From the NCBI RefSeq assembly GCF_008831285.2, contig NC_045138.2, positions 26,011,934 through 26,075,933 on the forward strand: DNA of 64,000 nucleotides, written 5' to 3'. The notes under the pieces were generated by a model. The model was given only the letters and a program-made list of their open reading frames with translations, did not search any database and had not been told where the DNA came from. The DNA comes from Nymphaea colorata (taxonomy: Eukaryota > Streptophyta > Magnoliopsida > Nymphaeales > Nymphaeaceae). A program made the position numbers and the translations under genes. How positions within the stretch are numbered: the first letter of the stretch is position 1; the number at the start of each line of letters is the position of its first letter. Of the stretch, positions 1-12,019 are shown one piece after another.

Positions 1-445
1 ACCACAAGGACTCCAGGAGACAACTGTCAAGTGGAAAATCACAGTCATTGGAAAATCACAGTCATGGGAAGTAAGATTGTGAACAAAGTTTTTCACCTAA
101 TCTGGTTCAATTTACAATTTGTAAGATGTAAACAAAGGTTTTCACCTATTCTAATTCAACCTAAAATATGTTCCTGAGTAGACAAGCACTGAAAAACACA
201 TTTATCAGGCTCACGTTGGCCGATAAACATCTTTATCCTTTTTTTCCTTGCTTGGGTCTAAAATGGGGCCCAGCCAAAGAACTGCAGACAAACACAATCT
301 GCCGATGTGAATTATTGGCTTTGGCACAGTATCAATTTTTTAGTATCCTAGTCCTAGCATAAAAATGGCCTCATTTGCTTTCTAGGTAGCATCAATTCAA
401 TCTGTGGTTTTTGATGGAGTTGATTTTTGTAAACTCTTTGTGCAG

Positions 446-932
446 GTCAGGAGTTGTCCCTGGGTTGGAGGACCAGGGTGTATGTATATCACTTGCACAT
501 TGTAGCCTGAGCAATGACATTGTTGCTTCTTTTCGGCCAAAAATATCAGCCACAGATGAAGGGTTGAGTTCACAATCTTCTGCACCACCTTTAACCTCAA
601 TCTCCGAGCCTGTGAAATCTGGCCGCCATTTTCTAATCAAGAAAAACAATGCTGGTGTGTATTCTGTGGATGGGTGCTTCACTGGGAATGTCAGTGGTCT
701 CCGTTTGCCCAAGTCGGCCATCATAGGTTTGGCTAATAACAAGTCACTATTCACTTACGGAGATGAAACAAGATGTTGTTTGGGTGTATGGGACTTGCAA
801 CGCTTGAATTTTGTTTCGTTCCTTAGACCTCACCAGCAACCAATACTTGATGTAAAGTATGCCCGTTCCACTGGCGCTGGCTTACTTGGTTGTATAAGTG
901 ATAGCATGTTTCAGCTTTATACCTGCTATTGA
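446..932 (+). CDS. Last exon of a WD40 protein, probably RFWD3-like E3 ubiquitin ligase (5' part outside window)
   Basis: A splice acceptor (pyrimidine tract then TGCAG) ends at 445, and an open frame runs to a TGA at 930-932, giving about 161 residues of C-terminus. The text contains a short 'DIVASFRP' segment, a loop rich in Ser and Pro, 'GNVSGLRLPKSAI' and a final 'HQQPILDVKYA...GLLGCISD', which reads as the last two WD40 blades. From memory this order resembles the C-terminus of plant RING-finger/WD-repeat proteins related to RFWD3, which in animals ubiquitinates RPA at stalled replication forks. No RING domain can be seen because the 5' exons lie outside the window, so the assignment rests on the tail only. 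The 445 bases before it are AT-rich and look like intron, with a 16-bp direct repeat (GGAAAATCACAGTCAT) near 34-66. It could be another WD40 family. Confidence 0.55.
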
Positions 933-2427
933 ATGTTAGTGGTTGTATAAGCCAGCATGCTGTGAAACTGTATTTATGGTTCATGGTTAATTCCATTTTT
1001 TTCTCCTGATAACTGTGCCGCTAAAGCTTCTGATGATATGCTGTAATTCTGTGGATTCTTGCTTCAGACATGAGTGTGTAGACAGATTTGGTTTGGGTTG
1101 AACCTTACCATATTGAAGACCACAGATCTGAAATGATATATTGAAGCGAGACTCAGGTTTGGAATCTGAAACGATTTAAAGTGTCGGTGAATGCAATCTG
1201 AAGATTTTGTGATATTCTCGAACCACCGTTGGTGGAAAGCAGGCAAAGAAAAGCACTCACATGTCGCTGAATTTTGAACTTTTGGTCGAGTAGTATTACA
1301 TCTTAACTATATTTTCATCTTCTGAATAAGAGTTCGGCTTTTGTTAAGCTATCTGATTAGTCCATTTACACCCCTAATTACACGAATAATGTCTATAGAT
1401 GGGGATCTCTTTTTCAAATGCCATTCTGTTCTAATTTCTCTTCCATTTACACATTTGCCTTGGGATCTAATTGGGCTCTTTGTTTCCTCAATGTTGCAGA
1501 TATTTGAAAGGATTTAAGGGTTGTTTCCCTCTTGGTTAATGCCGTATATGTCCTTGTTTTGGATTTGTGAAAATTGATGCTGTGAAAGTTGAATCCATTT
1601 TTATTTCCTTCAAAGGTTTGAGTGTTGTTCGAGACCATGTCCTTGCTATATTGGCTCCTAGGTTTTTCTTTTCCCCTCTGAGAGGATTGATGCCTACAAA
1701 AAGAGATGCCAGGAGTTTGCAGGCCCAAATATCATGCAATAGAGGAACCGTGCAGTTCGACATCTTACAATTGCAGGTACTCTCTAGCTGCTTCATAAAT
1801 CTGATACAGTAGTTTGATAACTGGTGATGTTTTTTAGTCAATTGCACCAAGCGCCCTACGATTTGGTCAAAGACTTGATATGGTAACCATCTTACGCGAC
1901 GTGAAAACTCGCCACCCTTTACCCGTTCAACTTCTTCAGTGGGCATCCTTTACCCATTAGTTAGAGAAAAGGAGAATGAAGAGAGAATAAATCCATGCAT
2001 AGCAAGCCAAGCAAAAGAGACATTGATAAGAAGCCTCTAAAGCACAGGAAATTTTATTCAGAACTTTTTAATCAAAAATAAGATAATCAAATAAACTTTC
2101 AAGTATTCGCTGCAAAATTTGCCTCCCAATTAAAGAGATATAGAAACAGATTAAAAGAATACCAAAAACAAATAATTTACATTTGGACACAAGGCCATTG
2201 TTTCTCTTTTCCAAAGAGATTAGAAATTGCAAGCAATGCTCACTCCTATTCCGTCTGTCATGTAATAAATGGAAGGATATCAACTCCAAAATTTGCAATG
2301 TCTTAAGGGGGAGGTGATATTTCAGTGCAGGAGCGATCGCAGATTAACAACGCTAAATTCGGAGCTATCTAACGCGAGATGCAAAAGGAAAGGCCAAGGT
2401 GCAAGACGATCTTAAGATCCATGTACT
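933..2427. other. Intergenic spacer between convergent genes
   Basis: This stretch lies between the end of the WD40 gene and the stop codon of the minus-strand PGPP1 gene. The first 150 bases or so should be 3' UTR of the WD40 gene, and the bases just left of 2428 should be 3' UTR of PGPP1. Short open frames on both strands around 1536-1946 have no recognisable domain, no compositional difference and no splice context. I see no gene here. Confidence 0.6.
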
Positions 2428-4582
2428 CTACATCTTCTGATTCTTGATGCAATGATTTTCATCCAACATAAGAGGATGACTTTTCGCCTTTAATCCTTTT
2501 CTGCGCCACAGGTCCAGTAAGTAGGTTTCTAGCTTCCTCACCTGAAAGAAAATCAAAAGACAAGCCAATTCATGATTAACAATTTAAATGGCATCGAAGG
2601 GGTTTACATATTAAATACTGTAGACGGAAACTTAAGAAGCAGATTAACTAGAGCTCCACCTTGGGAGTACAAGTTCAATATTTATGTCTCCTTTATTGCA
2701 GTACAGCTTCAAATCAGATCGAAATCTTTAGCTCCTAGTTAACTCTTCCTCTCTTTGTTTATCAATTCTGATACCCCACATATTGAGCTTTTTTAAGCAT
2801 AAATGCACACTATTTAACTTAACTAAAATATCACACTACTGCAAGAAAGAACTGCCTTCTAACATTTAATTTAACTTTATACTGTAGTTGCAAAAGGTAA
2901 TCTCTTATGGGTGAATCAGTTGAATATTTTGCCAGGACAATTAATCTAATAATAAATCCTTATTGCAATTCCTACATTAAAAATATCATGCATGATTCAC
3001 TACATAAGACGTACAATCTAAAAAGACTAGTTCTTAAACAGATTTGTGCCATTAATCAAGGCTGAAAATTTAAGACTGAAATCTATTGAACATATTGTTC
3101 AAATATAAAAATGGGAGCTGAAACTAAACAAACAAGCAGTAACCTAGAATATAAATGTAGCAAATCGAGTTCCGACACACCTGCTTGACAGCCAAAGGTT
3201 CTTCAGTTGAATTTAATGGTTCCGTTAAGATGGTTAAAAAACCATTTCGGTTTCCGTACACAATGTCCGTCAAAACACGGTCACCGACCTGTATAATAAA
3301 ATTGTACGCTAAGAACTTAGGATAAAATCAAATAAATTATCAGGGCTTCTATACTTTCTTACCATGACAAGGAAGGACGCACTATACCCAAAGTGCTTCT
3401 CTATATCATCGGCTGAACCTGCAGGCTTTTTACTTCCTGTTAATGAAAAAACATACTGCTTTTCAGAAGAAAGGATACGGATGAAGACATTTAAAATTCA
3501 TCTCCATATCGAAATGCACCTCAAGCATGCAGGATTAAAATTCGTCTCCATATTGAAATGCTACGGTACAACATAAAACAAGACCGCGACATTTTTGCAG
3601 TGTAAATGACAGAAGCCTTTTTCAACGTCTTGATATGTTATTCTTCATTAAATTGAGTTACACCGTCCCTATGCCTAATGACATATATAAGCAATAACAA
3701 TAAAGAGAGAAGGCGGCAACAAGATCCAAGAGAATGAAGATTTAGGTGTTGGATAAGAGTTTCTGCAACTGCAAACGGCGCTCATTAAAGACAATCGGAC
3801 CAGTTCTTAATGCTTCTACCAGGAGAAAAGATCAAATAAATATACTAGCGAAAAAGAACGCAGAAAATAATAGATGGGTAGCCCAAAAAAGAAAATACTT
3901 GCCATGCCTTATTACATTAATTCCGACCGATTTCTCCAGTGATTCTGCTTTTGAACCGTCGGGATCATACTGATAGAGACCTACTCCACCACAAAACATT
4001 TAAATAGAAAGGGAAATTACAATCAGATATAGATATAAGAACAAACTTCCGTTGAAATTCGACGGCACCTGCTGAATTGCTCAATATGGCAACGTTCCCT
4101 TGAAAAACCAACTTGCAGTCATCGAGAGAATTGGATAGAGAAGGCCAGAGGAAGTTGGAATAAGGGGCGGTCAGGGTATTGTCCTTGTCGAATACGACCC
4201 CTTTGAATCCCCGTCTCTTGAGATCCCTCCAGTCGATGGAGCGGACGTCGCGGACAGAGAGGTGTGGGAGAGCAAGGTGGTGGTCGCGGAGGAAGACCGA
4301 GACGGAGGAAGCGATACCCGCGGAATTGAAGCTCTGACCCAACTTCCCCAACATCAAGGCCGCTTTACTCCGGTCCTTGACGATGGGCGTCCAGGGACCG
4401 TGGTGACAGCTCGGTGGCGGTCTGCGGCTGTTCTGTTGCAGCCGGAAAGAGCGAGGAAGAAGAAGAGAGGAGAAGGAGGAGGGAAAGGTGGAACTGGAAG
4501 TGGAAGTGGAAGGAAGAGAGGAAAGCGGAGAGACGACACTGGATCTAAAGGCAAGCATAAATGGAGTTGACGATTGTACCAT
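2428..4582 (-). CDS. PGPP1: Phosphatidylglycerophosphate phosphatase (HAD family), organelle-targeted
   Basis: Dephosphorylates phosphatidylglycerophosphate to phosphatidylglycerol, a lipid of thylakoids and the precursor of mitochondrial cardiolipin. Exons in transcript order: 4582-4069, 3980-3903, 3436-3363, 3288-3181, 2541-2428, giving 888 nt and 295 aa. Residues 1-65 are rich in Ser, Arg and Pro and free of acidic residues, as in a transit peptide. HAD motif I is FDKDNT with nucleophile D132 and D134, motif II is the SNS at 168-170, the Lys motif is KKPAG at 200-204, and motif IV is GDRVLTDI with D225 and D230. This matches the YqeG/GEP4 type of HAD phosphatase. The start is the first ATG of the open frame and leads directly into the transit peptide. 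The second intron (3437-3902) begins with GC instead of GT: the frame works only with CATG|GCAAGT, because using the nearby GTATTT gives an in-frame stop after two codons. Confidence 0.93.
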
Positions 4583-6406
4583 GCTGCCCTAGAAGTGTAA
4601 AATTCACCTCTTTTTTCCCCGAACAGACGGCCCTTAGAAGGGAACGACGGCCTTTGTTGCATCGTAACGGATGCAAGCATCATTATTTCATTTCCATCTG
4701 CATTGATAAGGGCCTTTCAACCTAAGATCCTACGTGACCAAATAGTATCATAAATTTTAAAGTTTCTCTTCTACAAAAAAACAATTGTAATCTTTGCTTG
4801 GTAGATGTAGGAATTACATTATATAATTGATCAGTCTTGCATCTTAAAAAATTTATGATTTTTTATAAATTTTAAATCTATAGTTTTCTGGAATCATGAT
4901 GGCCACCTGAAATAATCACCACCTCGAATTCAACAATTAATGGTAGGAGGCTACTACATCTTAATGAATTACCCCACTCAACTTTGCTTATTCGTGTAAA
5001 GTGTCTTCAATATATATATATATATATAAAATCAAGCAATAAATAGAAAATTTGAAAATGGCTATGCAATACTGAAATTTTTTAATATATTTTACAATGA
5101 CCTTATAAATTTATTGAAGGTTCCATTGGTTAGACCTTAATGAAAATGTAAGCATTAAATTTATTAAACAAAAGCAGTCTGAATTAAATTGAATTGATTA
5201 TTTTTTAAAAGCATTTATAAAAAGTAAAATTTATGACATAAGAAGCCTTTTTTTATTTCGCAATAAAATTAACTGACATGACTGCAGGAAGAAAAACTAA
5301 AGTAATTAAAACCTGCTACTATGACTTTTCCTTTGCATATTTCATTCGTTTTGCTTAGGTCTTATGTTATAAGCCACACATAAGCTTTAGTTAAAATGGA
5401 TGGGATGGAGGCATGGAGCAACTAAAAATGCAGAACAATAAGCTTAATAGTAATTAAAAAATTACTAAAATTTGCATTTAGTAAGTAACTTTTATGTAGT
5501 AGTAGTTTGGTATCTTCCAAATTAATTTCTGCCTCTATAATAAATGAAGAATACAACAAAAACTTAGTTTATCATGCAGCATACATAAGAAAGCAGCGTT
5601 TTTTTTACATTTGACCTACACTGCTAGAATCAAAGCTGTTAGAAGCTGAGATCCCTTATAATAGAAGTTCAATCTTTGACGTGAGAGTGAGCCAGCTTTG
5701 ACGTGGGAGTAAGGTTGTTACGATAAAAATCCAAAGACCCAGTACCCATTCGGGGAATCTCCGACATGGTTCAACCCTGACCATTTGCATCAACTGAATT
5801 AAAATGTGTTTCCAACCATCCTTTGAAAAGTCTGAAGTGCATCCATCACCAAAAAAAAAAAAGAATCTAATGCATCTCAAGAAAATCATCACCCAAAATT
5901 TGAATCTAACGCATCTCCAATACACATGACCGACCATAAAGACCACAGGCACATTGCTCCCCATAAAGCAGCCGCTGGAGGATCAGTTCCCCATAGTCTA
6001 CATGAGGAGGATCATCTAAGCGCATACGGCCGGGGGGCTACCCCCAAGCAGCTGTTATCTGGAACGGAGCGCATAGGAAGTGGAATTTCTTGTGATGCAG
6101 GCAGCAGCTGTTACCCCTTCGTCTTCTACTAAGGTTCTTATCACAATATGTGATATAAATGTTCATAGTTACGAATGTGAAATCCAAGTTACTCTTTCTT
6201 TTGAATTTCAACCAATTCAAAATTAAGGCCACGAATTACCAAAATCAAATTTCATCCCGCCTTTTCTTTGCCAAGTTCCAGTAAGGGAATACAGAATCCG
6301 TTGTCACAATGAAATGTGCAAACTAAGAATCCTATGCAAGCTGTAGAAGTTATACGCTTCCACTAAATTATTTTCTAACATTAACAAAGTACAAAACTTT
6401 CTGACA
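4583..6406. other. AT-rich intergenic spacer
   Basis: Lies between the 5' end of PGPP1 (minus) and the 3' end of BASS1 (minus), so it should hold the PGPP1 promoter at its left edge and the BASS1 3' UTR at its right edge. It is strongly AT-rich, with a (TA)n run near 5012-5028. A less AT-rich block at about 5925-6120 (GGCCGGGGGGCTACCCCC and similar) differs from its surroundings but has no recognisable coding content. I see no gene. Confidence 0.55.
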
Positions 6407-9400
6407 TCATTCTTTCTTGTCATCGGGTGTAGTAGCTCTCCAAATACCAGCTAAAATGCTGCCAATGACAGAATGGCAAACACTAGAGACGGCGCATGGA
6501 ACAGCAGTCAATGGATTGCTAAAATGCTGACCAGCGAGCACAACGCCAAGCACAGAATTCTGATAATACCACACAAAACTATTAAATTCTTGACCCACAA
6601 TAGTGAAATCAATAGCAACAATAATCAAAAGCAACAGCAGTACCTGCATTCCCACTTCTATGGAGATTGTACGTGAAGAAGCCACATCAATACGAAGTAA
6701 CCTTGAAAGAAGCAAGCCAAAGAAAAAGCCAGACGTATGAAGAACACAGGAGGCCATAACAACCTGTTGTCCAGAGATGAGGATTGCCGAGGCATTTTGT
6801 GCGATGGCATTGGCACAGAGAATGGCAACAGTAAACACCGCGACAAGTGGCATGAATGGAGAAAGTCTCATAACAAAACCATGGAAGTACTGATTCATGA
6901 TGGCACCAACTAGGACAGGGGCAAGCACAACCTGCATACAATACAAGTGATTCAATCCCTGAATGAAGCTTGAACATGAACGGCAAAGAATAATATGAGC
7001 ATGGAAATTCATACTTGAAAAGTTGACATGAAGAGTCCAGTAGCATCTACAGCAACATATTGGCCAGCTAGTTTGGCTGTGAGGAAAGGAGTCAACACCT
7101 GCAAGTTACAGACTTCAGAGAAGAGGTTTCTAACTTTTGACATTATAAAACTTTTACAGGGAAATGGAATACTAGATGGAAACAGTCAACTGTGAAGGAT
7201 TCCCAATACCACAGCCGACATTGTGCTTGCTGCAGTCATTAGGACAGAGAGTGCCACATTTCCACTGCAACACAATTAGACAGAATGGTGATGCGTCTAT
7301 CTGCTTCAGAAAGCACAATGACAAGCGACATAGTTGCGTTTCACAAACCGTGCTAAATATGTAACAATGTTACTAGCAGTTCCTGAAAAGTAAGGGTAGA
7401 GGAAGTTGGAAGTCAGAAAGACAGCCGAAGATAAACATAAAGCAGTTGAAATGAAATAGGAAGAAATAAAAAACAAGGTAACATCGTGTGAGAATATACA
7501 TATACCTCCAGGACAACATGCAACCAAGATCAGGCCAGCTGCATAATGGGAAGGCAAATTAAGAAGCCTGCTAATGACAGCACCTGAGAATGGCATTACC
7601 TGAAACCATCTCTCTGTTACTCAGCATATGCTCATGAAATGCACAGTAAGATACATTAAGGACTATCTCTGTTCATCAGCATATGCCCATGAAATGAGCA
7701 ATAAGATGCATTAAAGACAAAAACTGATGTCAAGCATGGAAAGTTCTACCAGCCTTAGTTATCATTTCCCCACAAGAACTTTATTCAGGTCCATAGAAAA
7801 GAGGCTCACTCAAAACTGTGGATGAGACAGACACTCCCAACCACAAACTTAGCAAACAAATGTAAGGAAAAGATTGCTCCTAAAATCTTAAAAATTAAAT
7901 AAGTCGAGAGAGCAATTAACAGGATGGATATTCAGCTCTGATCTTCAAGACACAGGACCATTTAGACCGCACTTCCATTGACCCCTCCCAGTATAACGTC
8001 TTCTTTGCTAGGGAAAACAATAACAAGATTATCTCAAAAAGCATTTTAAAAGAAGCAAGGGAGACAAACATCTGCATAAACTTGTGCCTCCACCATTTCA
8101 GAGCTGACATCGGGGTCTACTTGCTTGCATGCATCTATCTCATGAACAAGTTCACAAAGTTTGCAATTTTTGAAGCCATTCATATTTCCTGTAGGAAAAG
8201 GAAATAAGTTTTCAATATTTTAAGGAAAGGAGGAATACTTGGGGAACTATAATTTTCTGAATGTCCAAGATGACCCAGTTATTTACTTGCCTCTACTGTT
8301 TTAGTCATCATAATAGTAGTGCAACACTGCAACGAACATCTTTGAAATCTTTAGTAGAAATCACTTTCCTCAATTCATCTTCGACAAACATATTAAATTA
8401 TAGCCTGATGGGATAGATATTTCATAATGAACTACGATATAACAGCTCAGCTTCACTGTGCAGGCTAAATGACGATGAAACTCCATGTCTATCCTATATC
8501 TGAAACAGCAACCCCCCCAAAAAGGATCATAAGGATCATGCTTCTAATAACCTTTTATATGAACCACCTTAGGTTGATCCTACCATTAAAAAAAGGGATG
8601 TATCCTCCATGTCTTCGCAATTGCCTTTTCACATATTCTTGAAAATCATAACGATCAACGATTGATGATCTTAATGAACAACAGTTAAAAGGCAACGATA
8701 GCAAGAAAAATGCACTATCATGGTCCACCTGCAGTATGCAGGCCGAACCAATAAGACATCTTGAAATCTCCTGACATCCTGTATTAGCATGATTTGCTAT
8801 TAAAGGTAGTGGCTTCAAATTGTGCTTGGAGGCTGCCAATCATGACTCAGTAATTTCCATGTCAATAATTTGATGAATATTAGTGATCTTGGAAAGTGGA
8901 CATGTGAAAACCTTTGCCTAAAACAGTGCAAGGAATGGCATAGCAAGGCGCACGAAGCAAGAGAACCTCAAGACGTAAGTATTGATTGGCACTTAATGTT
9001 GGATGTTACCATGCAAGTTCATTTCTCATGACTTCTTTCCTGGTTTAATCATCCCGAATGACCCGAACTTGTACAGAAAGAATCTCCGGAATCACTGGAC
9101 ATTATTCACCTTCGATTCTTCGAAGATAGTGAAGTCAACGGCTCAAGACCAGAATGGACTAAAATGGCTCAAAGCATCATATCGGAGACCATTCTAAGTC
9201 ATGACGATAGTATAGTATACTAAGCTAAGCACAAAGATTAGTTTTCTTCCTCCTGAAATGAAAGTCACGAAAATCAAGAGCGGAGCACTGCTAGTAGAAG
9301 CCTTGTGGTTCAGCAGAATCACTACCGCAAATTAGCTGCGGATTAAGTAGGGAAGGAAAGATCCACAAGACAGTAATAGTAGCAAGAGTAGTTCGCGGAG

Positions 9401-9998
9401 CAAACCGTGTACTGGAGAACAAATCCGGTGAGCAACTCCCGCGGCATCGAGAGCGCGGCGCGGAGATCGTTGACGGTAAGAGTCATCCCCATCCCTGTTG
9501 TCCACCACAGAGTCCATTCCTCAACACAGCGACCTTACAGGGAGAGTGAACCAAAAGAAGGAAGAAGAAGAAAAAGAGGTGGAGCTGACCCAGCATGGTG
9601 AGAGTGAGACCCAGCACCTGCCATTCCCGACGGAACCAGAGGAAGTAAGACGGCCGGCGGAGAGCAGAGAAGCAGGCAAACGAAACCCACAAGGGGAAAG
9701 CGGAAGAGAGCAAGTCGGTGATCCGCTGGAGGCGATCATAAACTCCGCCCCTATCGGCGAGGATCTCGTGGCGATCATGGCTGCAAGAGACGAGATGGGT
9801 AAAGCTTCTGTTACTGGCACGAAGAATAAGGGGAGGAAGAGGCAATGGGTCCGCAGAGAAAGAGACGGAAGACGATGATGGGGAAGAGCGACCGTTAAGG
9901 GGGCACGGTTTTGCGAGGAAGAAGGTTGCAGGAGGCTTTGCGCGGACGCATGTTGATGGCTTCGAGGGCGCAGTGGGTAAGAATAAGAGAGAGTGCAT
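6407..9998 (-). CDS. BASS1: Sodium/metabolite cotransporter BASS1-like, plastid envelope
   Basis: A membrane transporter of the bile acid:sodium symporter family; plant BASS members sit in the plastid envelope and move organic anions. Exons in transcript order: 9998-9590, 9494-9406, 7599-7506, 7382-7349, 7264-7210, 7098-7015, 6931-6644, 6559-6407, giving 1206 nt and 401 aa. Residues 1 to about 75 are rich in Ser, Pro and basic residues and read as a transit peptide. Then come the family landmarks [53 protein letters not shown] (given here only as landmarks), SRTISIEVGMQNSVLG and a C-terminal FSNPLTAVPCAVSSVCHS. The NSVLG and AVPCAVSSVCHS wording fits BASS1 better than BASS2 or BASS3. Multiple hydrophobic helices are evident. 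Intron 2 is 1806 bp and the others are 83-123 bp. All junctions are GT-AG and the frame is continuous. Confidence 0.92.
7611..7720. repeat. Imperfect 55-bp tandem duplication in BASS1 intron 2
   Basis: Two copies start at 7611 and 7666. Both carry TCTCTGTT, then TCAGCATATGC, CATGAAATG and a TAAGATNCATTAA end. They differ at several bases, so the duplication is not recent. They lie within 120 bp of the acceptor side of exon 3. Confidence 0.7.
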
Positions 9999-10057
9999 TG
10001 CTTCCCAAATTAATCTTCTTCCACGACAACCACTTAACAGCGACAGAGAAGTGGAAG

Positions 10058-10060
<3 letters not shown>

Positions 10061-10089
<29 letters not shown>

Positions 10090-10090
10090 A
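10061..10090. repeat. (CGACGC)n hexanucleotide microsatellite near BASS1 start
   Basis: About five units of CGACGC, the last one altered to CGACGA. It lies 63-92 bp upstream of the BASS1 start codon, so it is probably in the 5' UTR or core promoter. On the transcript strand it reads (GCGTCG)n. It is much more GC-rich than its surroundings. Confidence 0.85.
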
Positions 10091-10510
10091 AGCTAAAACA
10101 CCGGAGCGGCGGCGATCTACTTGCTGGATCTGATAGGGATCCAACTTTGTTGAATCCGGATACTGGTTAGTCAGATTTAGATCCAGACCCTCGCTTAAGA
10201 TTTGAAAACAAAAGTACATTTGTACAAGGTAGATCGACGATCCTCCTTCCTTGTTGGAAAATTGGATTTGGATACTACGGTACCAGATCTAAATCCAAAT
10301 TCCCCGAGGTGGACGTCCGGTCTTGGATAAATGGGGGCTTGCTGTTCTGAATCTATGAAGGAGAAGAGATGATTAGTATAGCGTGTTCGGACTTGTCTTA
10401 TGAATCGTTCAATTTTTATCAAAAGCTCACCTTCAACTTCATTAAGCTTCAGCTTGAAGTTGTGAGTGCAATTTAATGGTCACCACATTGATCACCAGAT
10501 GATAAGCTGT

Positions 10511-10590
10511 CTTGAGGAGTACAACATAGCTGGTCGGGTTGGTAGGCGGGTAAAAGTTCAATCATTAGTTCAATTTTCATACTCGTTATT
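10511..10590 (+). repeat. SINE-like fragment, copy 1
   Basis: Contains CTTGAGGAGTACAACATAGC followed by TGGTCGGGTTGGTAGGCGGG and TAAAAGTTCAATCATTAGTTCAAT. ACATAGCTGGT resembles box A, and AGTTCAATTTTC just downstream weakly resembles box B. The same core recurs at 42331-42420 and 44282-44340 in this window. Confidence 0.45.
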
Positions 10591-12019
10591 TTTTTTTTTT
10601 TTTGGATATAAACGGTAGTGAACATTATTTTTTTTGGAGTATGGTAGTGAACATTATTTTTAAATTAAAGAAAATAATATAAATTTAACAAAGTTTTACC
10701 CATGTCATAAGCAGTCATAAATCACGAGACGGACAAAAAGGAGGAAAAAGCTTCGGCCTTTTTAAGGTATCTTCCTCACAAAATTTATTTTAAAATCTTA
10801 AGTTGATTTTCTTCCCAAGTCCGTACTATTTGAAAATAATTTAAGGGCGCAGGTCGTAAAAATTGTTTTGGGGTGCAAAATTGCATATTTGCATGTAGGC
10901 TCGTGTGCCTTCCCTTTATTTTACGACAATAGATAACTAAAACACACATCTCTTTTACAAATAATGTTTTGAATCACGTTTTTTTAAATAAAATAATATT
11001 TTTTGACCCATCAAATTTTGGTGCATTTTGAGCCATCGATTATTTTTTTCCTTGTTTTTTCTTTTTAAAGTGTTGTTTCTTATTTATTAAACAAGTTAAA
11101 TGAATGCAAACAATAAATTGTGCTGGTCATTTAATTACTTGATTGAATATTCTTAAGGTACAGATAGGAACCCTAAGAAAACCTTGCGGCATAGTATTCA
11201 ACAGAACATGGGCTGTGTCCCGATGCATGCACCAGCTACCCCACTATTAAATTAGTTTATACATAAATATACGTTACGTTTTTAAGTCTGCACTTTTTTG
11301 TTCTTGTAAGTTGTTCTTCATTTCCCCTTTTATCATGCATGTTTATACTCTCAGAAAATTCTAAAGCTTAGGTACGATGGATTGCCAAGGCTCATGCATC
11401 CACACTTGAACCTCCGATTTGCTTCCCTAAGTTGAATCAAGCTCGAGATTACCAAAACTCGATCACTTAAAAAAAAAAAATCATACTAAACATCACAATT
11501 ACTAGCATGAATTAAAACAAGAAAAGAGAAAAAGGTAAGACTCCTCTTGAACGAATAGGGCAATCTATTGAAAAAATGAAAAATTATTGGAAGATAAGAA
11601 TGCCAGTTCGCATTAATAACTGACACAGTTTATACCTTTATGTTTTATAACTAACGGTGATGGTTCTTTGTGGAATACCCGCTTAACTGAGGTGACCTAC
11701 CCATGTTTTTTAAGCTTTCAAAACTTAAAGAGGCATTTTATAGTACAATAACAAATGTATATGGATTTTCCAAGTTCATGCGGAGGCAGCTTCTTGTTTT
11801 AACGTACAAATCTTAAAAAACCTGTAAACCAAAATGAAAGCAAAAAGAGAAAAAAAAATTTCCATTCATCACTGCCTTCTGTCTGTAAGAACCAAGTAAA
11901 AAGAAGCGTCTGAGCAACTTCCTTACGCTGGGAAGTTAACAATGGTTCTTAAGGAACCTGTCATCACGTCTCAAAAAGATAACATTTACATCACGTTTGC
12001 AAAATCTAGGAATTCAAAA

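Larger units (their letters stand above)
9999..12019. other. Intergenic region with BASS1 5' leader and SINE-like fragment
   Basis: The first few hundred bases hold the BASS1 promoter and 5' leader (minus strand), including a GC-rich hexanucleotide repeat. From about 10440 the DNA is repeat-like: a short segment at 10511-10590 matches two other places in the window. The rest, to the eIF4E 3' UTR, is AT-rich with homopolymer runs. No gene is visible. Confidence 0.55.

Noticed and set aside
8046-8183. Open frame on minus inside BASS1 intron 2 (begins MNGFKNCKLCEL)
   Set aside because: No resemblance to BASS proteins, and exons 2 and 3 already join in frame (QYT to VMPFSG) as in the family.
9498-9878. 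126-residue frame opposite BASS1 exon 1
   Set aside because: Shadow of the transit-peptide and first-helix coding sequence. It is highly charged and has no known family.
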